Source: an uncultured Acidimicrobiales bacterium (GTDB lineage Bacteria; Actinomycetota; Acidimicrobiia; Acidimicrobiales; SZUA-35). From it: a stretch of DNA of 43,650 bases. The position numbers and the translations under genes were made by a program. The notes beneath the pieces were generated by a model, which was not told where the DNA came from, searched no databases, and worked only from the letters and a program-made list of their open reading frames with translations. Below, one piece after another: positions 15,568 through 24,800 of the stretch. How positions within the stretch are numbered: the first letter of the stretch is position 1; each line of letters starts with the position of its first letter. The stretch spans positions 1 through 43,650 of the forward strand of contig CALHCB010000010.1 of assembly GCA_937930695.1 (NCBI GenBank), written 5' to 3'.

Positions 15568-17116
15568 GTTCTGCGTCGTCGTCTTGCTGAGGCGACCGAG
15601 CGGCGATGGCCGAGCGAAGACCGACCAGCAGGCCGGCAAGGCCGTAAAGCAACACGGGCCATGGCCCAACCTGGCTCGAGAGCGTCCGGCCAGTCCGCAT
15701 GGTGACGGTGTCGGTCAACACGTTGCGTTCGCCGATGTCCGTTCGCTGTTGTACCTCGCCATCGGGAGTGATGACGGCCGAGAGTCCTGTTGGGCCAACC
15801 ATCAGGAGCCAGCGATCATTCTCGATGGCTCGTAGCTGGTTGGAAGCCACCTGCTGGGTGTGGACCTGGGTGAGCCAGAACGACGATCCGTTCGTGGGAT
15901 TGGTCAGTAGTTGCGCGCCATTGGCAACCGCATCTCGCGAACGGCGTTCGAAATAGGCCTCCCATGAGATCGAGACTCCGACGATGCCGAGGGGCGTGTC
16001 GAGCGTCGGCGAGCCAGTTCCGGGAAGAACGTCGCGCCCCGGCAGACCGTCGTAGACCTTTTCGACGATGTTTCGAAACGGAACGTATTCACCGAAGGGA
16101 ACGATCCGTACTTTGTCGTACCGGTCAACCGTCACGCCTTCGGGCGTGATGGCCGTGTGGTAGTTGACGGTGTTGGCAGTGCCGTCGAGGCCGTGAAACC
16201 ATCCGGGGAGGAGCGTGGCATCGTTGTCGATGGCGACTCGGGCCACCCGTTCTTCTGCGACATCCATGGGCAGGTAGCGCCCGGGGTTGACGACGTTCTC
16301 TGGCCACAGAATCAGATCGACATCGAGTTCGGCTGCAGCGGTAGCTTCGATATGGCGGGCCAATACGACCGGTTCTTGATCGGCGGAGGCTCGAGTCCGG
16401 GTAGGACCACCACCCTGCACGAGTGCAACATCGACGTCTCGAATGTCTGCGGCTCGTGGGTGCAGTCCGGCGCCGAGCACAACCGCGAGGGTGATTCCGG
16501 CCACGTATGCAGCCTGGCGAGGGGAACCGTCGCGATTCCACATCACCAGGGAGCTCAGAAGCTGGCCGATCGCGACCACCAGAACGATGATGAGCAGGGG
16601 GCCAGCGAGTCGAGCGGCGGGTGCCAGTGGTGAGTCGACCTGGCCGAGGGCGATGTTCGCCAGCGGAACGCCTCCGAAGGGCCAGTACCAACGGACCAAT
16701 TCTGCGACGGCGAATGCTCCAGGGAGCACGAGGCGACGGGCGGTTGCTGCCGGAGGGGTGAGGACACAGGCAAGGCCGAAGTAGCAGCCATAGATCATCG
16801 ACGCCACCACGTAGCCGGGAGCGGTGAGGTCGAACATCCACAACATCGCAGGGAAAAGCCACCACGCCGTTGTGAGCCAGCCTCGCCGGAATCGTTGCTT
16901 TGACGTCGTGCCGATGAGTAGTTGGTCGAGGATGGCGAATCCGATGAACGCCAAGGGCCAGAAACCCCATGGTGGAACGGCACCGGCGATGCAGATGCCG
17001 GCGAGAGCACAGCCGATCGGCGTTTTGAATCGACCGGAGATTCGAGGTGAAACGGCCTCGGCAGATGAGGACTCAGTCGAGTCTTGCCGCTCGGTTTGCG
17101 GAAGCTCCGAGGTCAT
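15554..17116 (-). CDS. lnt: apolipoprotein N-acyltransferase-like protein with Ser in place of catalytic Cys
   Basis: The 520-residue protein has about seven to eight membrane helices and a nitrilase-type domain outside. Lnt would add the third acyl chain to lipoproteins such as the one at 4901-5827. The catalytic Glu is in LWPENVV and the Lys in YDKVRIVPFGEYVPF. The nucleophile position reads GVSISWEAYF: Ser384 (TCA at 15965-15967) where Lnt has ICYE or ICWE. This resembles inactive-looking Lnt paralogues known in some mycobacteria, so activity is doubtful. The start at 17116 is set by ATGA overlap with the upstream haem gene. The C-terminal end overlaps mftD tail to tail by 14 bp. Confidence 0.88.
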   Translation of the reverse strand: MTSELPQTERQDSTESSSAEAVSPRISGRFKTPIGCALAGICIAGAVPPWGFWPLAFIGFAILDQLLIGTTSKQRFRRGWLTTAWWLFPAMLWMFDLTAPGYVVASMIYGCYFGLACVLTPPAATARRLVLPGAFAVAELVRWYWPFGGVPLANIALGQVDSPLAPAARLAGPLLIIVLVVAIGQLLSSLVMWNRDGSPRQAAYVAGITLAVVLGAGLHPRAADIRDVDVALVQGGGPTRTRASADQEPVVLARHIEATAAAELDVDLILWPENVVNPGRYLPMDVAEERVARVAIDNDATLLPGWFHGLDGTANTVNYHTAITPEGVTVDRYDKVRIVPFGEYVPFRNIVEKVYDGLPGRDVLPGTGSPTLDTPLGIVGVSISWEAYFERRSRDAVANGAQLLTNPTNGSSFWLTQVHTQQVASNQLRAIENDRWLLMVGPTGLSAVITPDGEVQQRTDIGERNVLTDTVTMRTGRTLSSQVGPWPVLLYGLAGLLVGLRSAIAARSPQQDDDAEPTKD

Positions 17117-18465
17117 GAGCCGATGATCGCTGCTGCGGCATCTCTTCCGCTGCGAATACACGCCGGGATACCGATGCCTCGATAGGTCGCGCCGACGAGG
17201 TGCACATTTTTCGCGTCTCGCTGCACCGCTTTGAAGATTTCGTCGACCCGCCAGTTGTGTCCGGTGACGTACTGCGGGAAGGCGTCGGTCCAGCGAACGA
17301 CGCGAACTTGCGCCGGGTCAGCGCTGATATCGATCACACCGCGAAGTTCATTGAGCAGCGTCGCGGTGAGCGATTCGTCGTCCATCGAGAGCGCCCGATG
17401 ATCGCCGAAGCGCCCAGAAGTTAGCCGTATCAGAACGCAATCTGGATCGGCATAGTGATCCCACTTCGTGCTGAACCAGGTTGATGCGGTCATGACGAGA
17501 CCGTCGACCCGAGGAAACAGAATGCCCGAGGCATCCAACACTGGGTCGACCGCATCTCTGGGTAGTTCGATGGTGATCTGAGCCACCGATGCGTAGTCGA
17601 TTTCGCTGAGCAGTTCGGCGGCCCCGGGACTTGCCGATGCCAGGAGCGGCCCGGTTACGTAGGCCGGCGTAGCGACAACGACATGATCCGCTTCGAGCAG
17701 ATTGAGGTTCTCGACGGTGCGTCCGAGCTTGACCTCAACGGGATTGTCGCCAGCCATCAGATGCTCGACCAGGACGTCGACCATGCGTGCCACGCCGCCG
17801 GGGAGTGAATGAAAGACCGGCTGGCTCGGGGCGGCCGAACCAAGGGATGCGCCGCTCCGTTCGCGCACTTCGCGGAGTCCTTCGATGATGGAGCGGTTCT
17901 TTGATGCGGCGGCCCAGAGCTGAGGTGCGCCGGCGCGAAGGCTGAGACGATCAATGTCTGAGGCGTTGATGCCACCGAGCAGCGGATCGATGAGTCGGTC
18001 GGTGACTTCGTTGCCGAGCCGCGCTCGGCAGTAGGCGCCGACGCTGATGTCGTCGCCCATGGTCGTCGTCGGCAGTTCGAGGTCTTCTGCTGCTCGGGCA
18101 ACGCCATCGGGTGAGATGAGTCCGCTCTCGGCCAGTGCATCCAGATCCGTCGGGACACCGAGAACGGTGCCCTCGGGGAGTCGATGCAATTCTCCATCGC
18201 GATGGAGATAGGCCGGAACCGGTGAGACAGGGCTCGTGAGTTCGTGCCCGAGTCCGAGGTCCTCACACAGCTGGATCGCTTCGGGAACACGAGCGAGAAA
18301 GCAGTCTGGTCCCGCATCGACGAGGCGATCGCCAACAGATGAACTCCAGATCTTTCCGCCGAGCCGGTCGCCCGCCTCGAGGATCGTGACCGCATGACCA
18401 GCTTGTTGTAGGTCAAAGGCAGCCGAGAGCCCGGCGATGCCGCCACCGACGACAGCGATACTCAC
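17113..18465 (-). CDS. hemY: protoporphyrinogen/coproporphyrinogen oxidase
   Basis: The 450-residue FAD enzyme starts MSIAVVGGGIAGLSAAFDL with the dinucleotide-binding GGGIAG (residues 7-12) and LEAGDRLGGK. It contains LIDPLLGGINASDIDRLSLRA and FHSLPGGVARMVDVL, and ends with NVHLVGATYRGIGIPACIRSG, all features of the HemG/HemY family. In actinobacteria this family makes coproporphyrin III from coproporphyrinogen III (CgoX) in the coproporphyrin-dependent haem pathway; the choice between the two reactions is from knowledge of the phylum. Its ATG overlaps the hemE stop (18462-18465), and its stop overlaps the lnt start, giving a coupled hemE-hemY-lnt operon. Confidence 0.93.
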   Translation of the reverse strand: MSIAVVGGGIAGLSAAFDLQQAGHAVTILEAGDRLGGKIWSSSVGDRLVDAGPDCFLARVPEAIQLCEDLGLGHELTSPVSPVPAYLHRDGELHRLPEGTVLGVPTDLDALAESGLISPDGVARAAEDLELPTTTMGDDISVGAYCRARLGNEVTDRLIDPLLGGINASDIDRLSLRAGAPQLWAAASKNRSIIEGLREVRERSGASLGSAAPSQPVFHSLPGGVARMVDVLVEHLMAGDNPVEVKLGRTVENLNLLEADHVVVATPAYVTGPLLASASPGAAELLSEIDYASVAQITIELPRDAVDPVLDASGILFPRVDGLVMTASTWFSTKWDHYADPDCVLIRLTSGRFGDHRALSMDDESLTATLLNELRGVIDISADPAQVRVVRWTDAFPQYVTGHNWRVDEIFKAVQRDAKNVHLVGATYRGIGIPACIRSGRDAAAAIIGS

Positions 18466-19553
18466 TCGGCCGCAGCTCTGTTGTTGGCTGCGTCGTTGGT
18501 CGGGCCGTCGGCGCGACCGATGCGATGTACGAGTTCGACGACGCGCTCGAGTTGCTCAGGGTTGGTTTGGGGGAGGACCCCGTGGCCGAGGTTGAAAATG
18601 TGGCCGGGGTGGGAGGCATTGTCGTCGAGGACTCGTCGAACTTCCTTCTCGAGAACCTCCCACGGTGCCAAAACCATTGCGGGGTCGAGGTTGCCCTGCA
18701 GCGCCACACGACCTCCGGTGCGCTCGCGGGCGATCGGGAGGGGAGTGCGCCAGTCGACGCCGACGACCTCGGCACCTGCCGCTTCGATGTCGGGCAACAG
18801 CTCGCCCGTGTTGATCCCGAAGTGAATGCGAGGCACGCCGAGGTCGCCCATGGCAGAAAGCACCTTGGCGGAGTGAGGTTGTACGTATTCGCGATAGTGC
18901 TCTGGTCGAAGCGAACCAGCCCACGAGTCAAAGAGTTGGACCATCTGGGCACCGGCCTCGACTTGGGCGGTGAGCGTGGCAATCGCGTTGTCGGCGACCC
19001 GGTCGCATAGCTGATGCCAGAGCTCGGGCTCGGCGGTCATCAAGGCCTTGACCTTTGCGAAGTCGCGGGTTGGTCGGCCCTCAACCATGTAGGAAGCGAC
19101 CGTGAAGGGACCTCCAGCAAAGCCGATGAGCGGAACTTCGAGTTCTTTGACCAGGATCTCGATGGTGCGCCGCTGGTAATCGAGATCGACAGACGGATCG
19201 AGTGGGCGAAGCCGCTCGAGGTCAGAGGCCGAGGCAAAGGGCTGTTCACAGGTCGGGCCGACTCCTGGCGTGATGTCGATGCCGAATCCGGCGGCGAAGA
19301 CGGGAGTCACGATGTCGGAGAACAAGATCGCCGCATCGACGCCGTACCGGCGAACAGGCTGGAGCGTGATTTCGGCTGCGCGTTCGGCATCTTGGATGGC
19401 GTTGAGGATGGTTCCTTCGCCGCGGATCGCCTTGTATTCCGGCAGCGATCGGCCAGCCTGACGCATGAACCAAACCGGCACACGATCGCCGGGTTCTTGA
19501 CGAGCGGCCCGCAAGATCGGGGCGTCGGACGTTGCAGAGACGGGAGTGCTCAC
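18462..19553 (-). CDS. hemE: uroporphyrinogen decarboxylase
   Basis: The 363-residue enzyme starts with GTG at 19553. It has the first family signature PVWFMRQAGRSLPEYK and the catalytic Asp segment AAILFSDIVTP, followed by GFAGGPFTVASYMVEG and the late FNLGHGVLPQTNPEQLERVV. It decarboxylates uroporphyrinogen III to coproporphyrinogen III in the cytoplasm. The product is the substrate of the next gene in the operon, with which it shares an ATGA overlap. The upstream 105-bp region is shared with the divergent helD gene. Full length and intact. Confidence 0.97.
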   Translation of the reverse strand: MSTPVSATSDAPILRAARQEPGDRVPVWFMRQAGRSLPEYKAIRGEGTILNAIQDAERAAEITLQPVRRYGVDAAILFSDIVTPVFAAGFGIDITPGVGPTCEQPFASASDLERLRPLDPSVDLDYQRRTIEILVKELEVPLIGFAGGPFTVASYMVEGRPTRDFAKVKALMTAEPELWHQLCDRVADNAIATLTAQVEAGAQMVQLFDSWAGSLRPEHYREYVQPHSAKVLSAMGDLGVPRIHFGINTGELLPDIEAAGAEVVGVDWRTPLPIARERTGGRVALQGNLDPAMVLAPWEVLEKEVRRVLDDNASHPGHIFNLGHGVLPQTNPEQLERVVELVHRIGRADGPTNDAANNRAAAE

Positions 19554-19599
19554 AGAGGAAACGGTACCGGCGCCCCGCGACCGAACCGATGGTGGCGCT

Positions 19600-19620
19600 C
19601 GGCATGCCGCCCCTTACAAT
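19600..19620 (+). promoter_or_regulatory. putative helD promoter with 10-bp palindrome
   Basis: TACAAT (19615-19620) is a good -10 box, about 39 bp before the helD GTG at 19659. Just upstream, CGGCATGCCG (19600-19609) is a perfect 10-bp palindrome that would lie between the -35 and -10 positions, as a repressor site might. It does not match the rifamycin-associated element that I recall upstream of some helD/helR genes. Confidence 0.35.
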
Positions 19621-19658
19621 TGACGTCCCCAATTCGGGCAGAGTGCGGCAGGAGTGCG

Positions 19659-21809
19659 GTGACCGAGAGTTCTCACGTCGATCCTGAGTTGCAGGCCGAG
19701 CAGGCCTTTTTAGATCATGCCCATGTGCGGCTTGAACAGTCGCGGAGCGAGGCCGTTGCACTACAGACGATGGTCGAGGTCGGCAAGGGTGGAACCAATC
19801 AGGCCCGGTGGGAACGCGAGATCATCAACGAGAACATCGCGAATCGTCTTCTTGAGCTGGATATTGGCGATCGTTCGTTGTGTTTCGGTCGGATCGACCA
19901 GACAACGGATGCGGGCGGCGGGAGTTATCACATCGGCCGAGTTGCCGTCTCTGACACCAACAAAGATCCACTGATTGTCGACTGGCGAGCCCCGATTTCA
20001 GAGGCTTTCTATCGAGCAACTGGCCGCGACACGCAGGGCCTTGTCCGCCGTCGTCACTTCATTTCGAGGGGTCGCGAGCTGCTTGGGCTCGAAGACGAGT
20101 TCTTCGGAGACGCGGCAGGAAGTCGTCAAGCGACCGTCGATGGTCGTGAACTGCGAGGCGAGGGGGCACTGATCGCGGCGCTCGAGTCGTCGCGCACCGG
20201 GCGTCTTTCTGACATCGTCGGAACAATTCAAGGCGAGCAGGATGAGATCATCCGAGCAGCACTTCCCGGCGTGCTGATTGTGCAAGGCGGCCCAGGAACA
20301 GGCAAGACGGTTGTCGCCCTTCACCGGGCCGCCTATCTGCTGTACACCCACCGATTCCCGCTCGATGGCCAAGGGGTGCTCGTCGTTGGCCCGAACAGGT
20401 TGTTCCTCGGTTACATCGAACAGGTTCTGCCGTCGCTTGGCGAGGCAGGTGTTGAACTGTCGGTCCTTCCCGATCTCGTGGCCGGAATCCGAGTGCAGGG
20501 TCGTGATCGATTCGGTAGCGCTCGCATCAAGGGCGACTTGAGAATGGTCAATGTGGTGCGGCGTGCAGTGCGTGATCGTCAGCGCCCCCTTCGCCGCGAT
20601 CTCCGGGTCGGCTACGGAACCCGCTACCTGACCCTGACCGAGCAGAAGTCAGCACAGATCATCGACGAGGCAAAGCGGCGATTCCGCACGCACAACGCGG
20701 CGCGCAAGTTTGTTGTTTCCCAGGTCTTCGAGGCCTTGGCCAACTCTCATCCCGATGGTCCAGCGGGTACGCAGGCCGTGCGCGACTCGCTCGGGAATCA
20801 CCCCGATGTTCGGTTCGCTCTCAATTGGATGTGGCCGATTCTCACCCCGGCGCAGTTGCTGCACGATCTCTATGGATCCCGGCACCTGCTGAAGTCGGCA
20901 GGCCGCTCCTTGAATCTCGAGGAACAGCGGTCCCTGCATCGTCCCTGGCAGCCCGACTGTGACGCGTCGACTCGCATGTGGACCGTCGACGACGTTCCCG
21001 TGCTCGATGAAGCGAACGAGCGACTTGGTCCGCGCCCGAAAGAAAAGAAGCGCCCTGACGGGAGTCGGGTGAGCGAAGTCCGGACGTTCGGGCACATCGT
21101 GGTGGACGAGGCCCAGGATCTTTCACCGATGCAGCTTCGGATGTTGACTCGCCGCTCGCTCAATGGATCGATGACTGTCGTCGGCGACATCGCCCAGTCA
21201 ACGGGTGCGTGGGCTCATGCCAGTTGGGATGAGGTGCTCCAACACCTGCCCGACCGACGGCCTCCACAACGTCGCGAACTCACGGTCGGCTACCGGATTC
21301 CTGGTCCGTCCATGAAGCTGGCGTCGCGGGTGCTGGCTGTAGCGGCACCAGAGCTGGACCCGCCGGTCGCCGTACGAGACGAAGGCGATGAACCTCGGTT
21401 CGTGCCGGTTCACGAAGCCGATGACCCAGGCCAGTTGATCGTGCAGGTGGCCGTCGAGGAACAGCGGGCCCTCGGCCAGGGAAATATTGCGGTCATTGCT
21501 CCGACGGAGCTCTATGACGATGTGATCCAGGCCTTCGTCGACCAAGGGGTTGAAGTCGGGCGAGCTCGAAAGCAGGGGTTTGACTATCCCATCACCGTCG
21601 TACCCGTGAGCCTGGTGAAAGGGCTCGAGGTCGACACTGCGATCGTGGTGGACCCCGGACGCATTCTGGCGGATGAACCCCAGGGCGCTCGGTCGCTCTA
21701 CGTCGCTGTCACACGAGCCACCAAACGGCTCGTCATTCTCCACGGGCCAGATCTCCCGTCGTTCCTCGCGCCTGAGTTGGTCCCCCCAGAACTAGGCCCA
21801 GAGCACTAG
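19659..21809 (+). CDS. helD: HelD/HelR-type RNA polymerase-recycling ATPase (UvrD-like)
   Basis: From GTG 19659 (AGGAG 4 bp upstream) the product has 716 residues, the usual actinobacterial HelD size. The N-terminal coiled coil (QAEQAFLDHAHVRLEQSR) is the arm that enters the polymerase secondary channel. The Walker A motif GGPGTGKTVVALHRAAYLLY is near residue 210, with the helicase motifs VDEAQDLSPMQLRML and SLVKGLEVDTAIVVDP later. HelD binds RNA polymerase, removes stalled complexes and in some actinobacteria gives rifampicin tolerance; that last role is known for relatives only. The frame is open well upstream, but that part overlaps the hemE coding region. It diverges from hemE. Confidence 0.92.
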   Translation: MTESSHVDPELQAEQAFLDHAHVRLEQSRSEAVALQTMVEVGKGGTNQARWEREIINENIANRLLELDIGDRSLCFGRIDQTTDAGGGSYHIGRVAVSDTNKDPLIVDWRAPISEAFYRATGRDTQGLVRRRHFISRGRELLGLEDEFFGDAAGSRQATVDGRELRGEGALIAALESSRTGRLSDIVGTIQGEQDEIIRAALPGVLIVQGGPGTGKTVVALHRAAYLLYTHRFPLDGQGVLVVGPNRLFLGYIEQVLPSLGEAGVELSVLPDLVAGIRVQGRDRFGSARIKGDLRMVNVVRRAVRDRQRPLRRDLRVGYGTRYLTLTEQKSAQIIDEAKRRFRTHNAARKFVVSQVFEALANSHPDGPAGTQAVRDSLGNHPDVRFALNWMWPILTPAQLLHDLYGSRHLLKSAGRSLNLEEQRSLHRPWQPDCDASTRMWTVDDVPVLDEANERLGPRPKEKKRPDGSRVSEVRTFGHIVVDEAQDLSPMQLRMLTRRSLNGSMTVVGDIAQSTGAWAHASWDEVLQHLPDRRPPQRRELTVGYRIPGPSMKLASRVLAVAAPELDPPVAVRDEGDEPRFVPVHEADDPGQLIVQVAVEEQRALGQGNIAVIAPTELYDDVIQAFVDQGVEVGRARKQGFDYPITVVPVSLVKGLEVDTAIVVDPGRILADEPQGARSLYVAVTRATKRLVILHGPDLPSFLAPELVPPELGPEH

Positions 21810-21812
21810 TCC

Positions 21813-21840
21813 AGCGAGGCAAATCGCTCACATTTCTTCC
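21813..21840 (+). terminator. possible terminator after helD
   Basis: AGCGA (21813-21817) and TCGCT (21824-21828) form a 5-bp stem with a 6-base loop, followed by a pyrimidine-rich CACATTTCTTCC. It lies between the helD stop and the next start at 21863. The stem is short, so the call is weak. Confidence 0.3.
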
Positions 21841-21862
21841 TCGAGGTGCCGACGGGGGCGGA

Positions 21863-24800
21863 ATGATTGGGCGAACACACACCAAATCTCCCCGCCGCTC
21901 CGCACTCTTGGCAGCCGCATCCGCAACGGCGGTGCTGCTGTCGATCGTGTCACCAGCGGGCGTGAGCCAGGTTTCTGCCTCCGCAGGCGATGCACCGATT
22001 ACCGGATCGTTCTTCGTCGACTTCGACTTCGACGGAACGATTGATGCCGGCGAGGTTCTGGCTGACACCGACGTGTTGTTCCCACCGGGAACGATGAGCG
22101 TGAGTGCTTCTGACTCCAACGGAACGACTGTGCCGTGTTCGATTCTTACGGGAGCAGCGCCGGGCTATTCCTGTGATGTGTCCCTCCTCGATGAGGGGCC
22201 CTTCCGCATTGCCCATGCGCTTGATGCCGGTGATGTTTCGACAGGTTGGAGCGAGTCATTCGCTGGCCCAGACTCTCCCAGCAGTGTGCAGTTCGCCAAC
22301 GCTGGTGCTGCGCTGAGCTTCGGCGTCACTCCGCCATCGGCCTGCCCAACGAGCGGGTCGAACGAAGGCATTCTGTTCACCACTTGTGTTGTCTATGGCG
22401 ATCGCACGGACCCGACAGGGCCGGACACGGTCGTTGTCGCTCTCGACTATGACCAGAGCGCGGGCCCGAGCGCAATCGGCGACAAGAGCAACCTCGGTTC
22501 TGTCTGGGGTGTTGCGTACGACGAGTGGACATCCACGTTGTTCGTCTCCGCACACCTGCAGCGGGGCATGGATCTCGGTGTCGAGGGTCTCGATGGCCTC
22601 TATTGGCAGACCTATCCGGGTGGTTCCGGAAGCTGGACCGAGCTTGATCTCGAGTCGTTGGGCGGTCCCGGATTCGGTACTGACCCCGTACAGACGCTGA
22701 CCGCAGCGACCAATCCTCAGCACGACCCGAACCCGTTCCCGCTCGTCGGCAAGACGGGTATTGGCGACATCGACATCTCGGCCGACGGCCGCCTGCTCTC
22801 GGTCGTCAACATCGAGGCGAAGGCCGTGATGGTCTATGACATCACTGCTGTCCGCAGTGGTGGCAATCCGACACTCGCTCGCTCAATTCCTCTGTCGAAT
22901 CCTGGCTGTCCAGACACGGCGAACGCCGACGACTGGTATCCCTGGGCGCTGACCGCAGTCGACGCAGACACCGTGTATGTCGGCATCACGTGTACGGCCG
23001 AGAACTCCACGACAGGCGCTGCAGACCTCGAATCGAACATCGTTTCGGTCGACATCGTTGCCGGCACCCAAGGTGCAACGGTCATCCCCGGAATTTCGCT
23101 CGGCTATGACCGCGGCCCCGCAGCCAACTTCATTGGTGGAAGCGGCGAGTACGTCGATGGCGACTGGAATCCTTGGATCGACGGCGCCACGTTTGCCGAG
23201 GTCCTCGATGGCCCCCAGCCGATCCTCTCCGACATCGAGATCGGGCCCGATGGCTCGATGGTGCTCGGCTACACCGACCGCAGCGGCTTGCAGCACGGTG
23301 GTTCGAACTATCAAACCGACGTGACCGACACGGCCTTCTACACGATGTTCTCCGCCGGTGAAATCCTGCGTGTGTGCAACACGACCGGCGATCCCGACAA
23401 CGTGAACTTCCAGCTCGAAGGTGCCGCCGGTTCTGGCTGCGATGCGTTCGCCAACTTCACCAGCCCGACAGCGGACGACACGTTGTCGACGTTCCACGGC
23501 GGCCCAGCTGGCACTGCTGAGTACTACGGCAACGACCGTTGGGACCCGAACGCTCCGCGCGGCCACTCCGAACAGGCCAGCGGTGGTCTCTACATTCACC
23601 CGCTCCTTGACGAAGTCGTCGTCGCTTCAATCGACCCGAACGCCTTCAGCTCTGGCGGACTCGAGTACTTCAACAACACCGACGGCTCGGTGGAGAACGA
23701 TCTCTTGCTGTATTCCGGTGGCAACGCTGCTGGGTACGCAGGGAAGGGTTCAGGAATCGGTGACGTCGAAGGCTGCTGGATTCCACTCGAAATCGGAAAC
23801 TTCGTGTGGCTCGATCTTGACCAGGACGGCATCCAGGACCCGAACGAGCCCGTCATGGAAGGCGTCAAGGTCGACCTGGCGCTGGCTGACGGCACGCCCG
23901 TGGCATCGACAACCACTGATGCCAATGGCAACTACACCTTCGATTCCTATGACGGACTGCTGCCGAACACCGACTACGTCCTGACCTTCGACGAATCGAT
24001 GGTGGCCCTGCCGATGGGACTGACCCCGACGGATCTCACGCTGACTACGGCCGATGCCGGCAGCGATGATGCCATCGACTCCGACGCTGCGATCAGCGGA
24101 GTGTCCGGCCTCGCGGAGATCGCCGTCACCACCGGAGACAACGGCACTGCTGATCACACGTTCGACGTCGGTTATGCCCCGCCGCTGTTCATGGACCTCG
24201 CGATGGCCAAAACGCTCGACATTGGGGCGATCGACAATGCGGCCGGAACAGCAACCTTCTTGATCGAGATCACCAATCAGGGAACCATTGACGCTGAAGC
24301 AATCGAGGTCACCGACTACATCGATCTGACCATGTGGGAGCCGTTCGATGCTGCGCTCAACCCCGCAGGCACGACAGCTGAGGTCGACATCGACGCTGAT
24401 GGCGTCGCCGATGGTGGTTCCGAACTCAGCTATGTCTGGGCGTCGCCCGGCATTGTCACGCTGACCGGAACCCTTCCCGTCCGAGAATCGGTCGTGGTGC
24501 CGATCACCGTGGCGTGGCGAGTTCCGGTGACATCACCGAGCGCGCTCACGAACTGGGCAGAGATCTCCAACTTCGACGACGACACCGATGCAGGCAATGG
24601 CGACGCGGCGAGCGGTGCTGTTCTCGACATCGACTCGACCCCGGACGCCACCCGAGCCAACGACAACGCCCCCACCGGACCAGGCGCACCTGGCGACGAC
24701 GTCATTGACGAAGATGCCAAGAACGCTGGTGGTGACGAGGATGACCATGACGTCGCCGGTCTGTCCGTGCACGACCTCGCACTCATCAAGGTTGTTGACA

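Noticed and set aside
19554-19658. Rifamycin-associated element upstream of helD
   Set aside because: No inverted repeat of the GGGGCTTGC/GCAAGCCCC kind is present; only a different 10-bp palindrome is seen.
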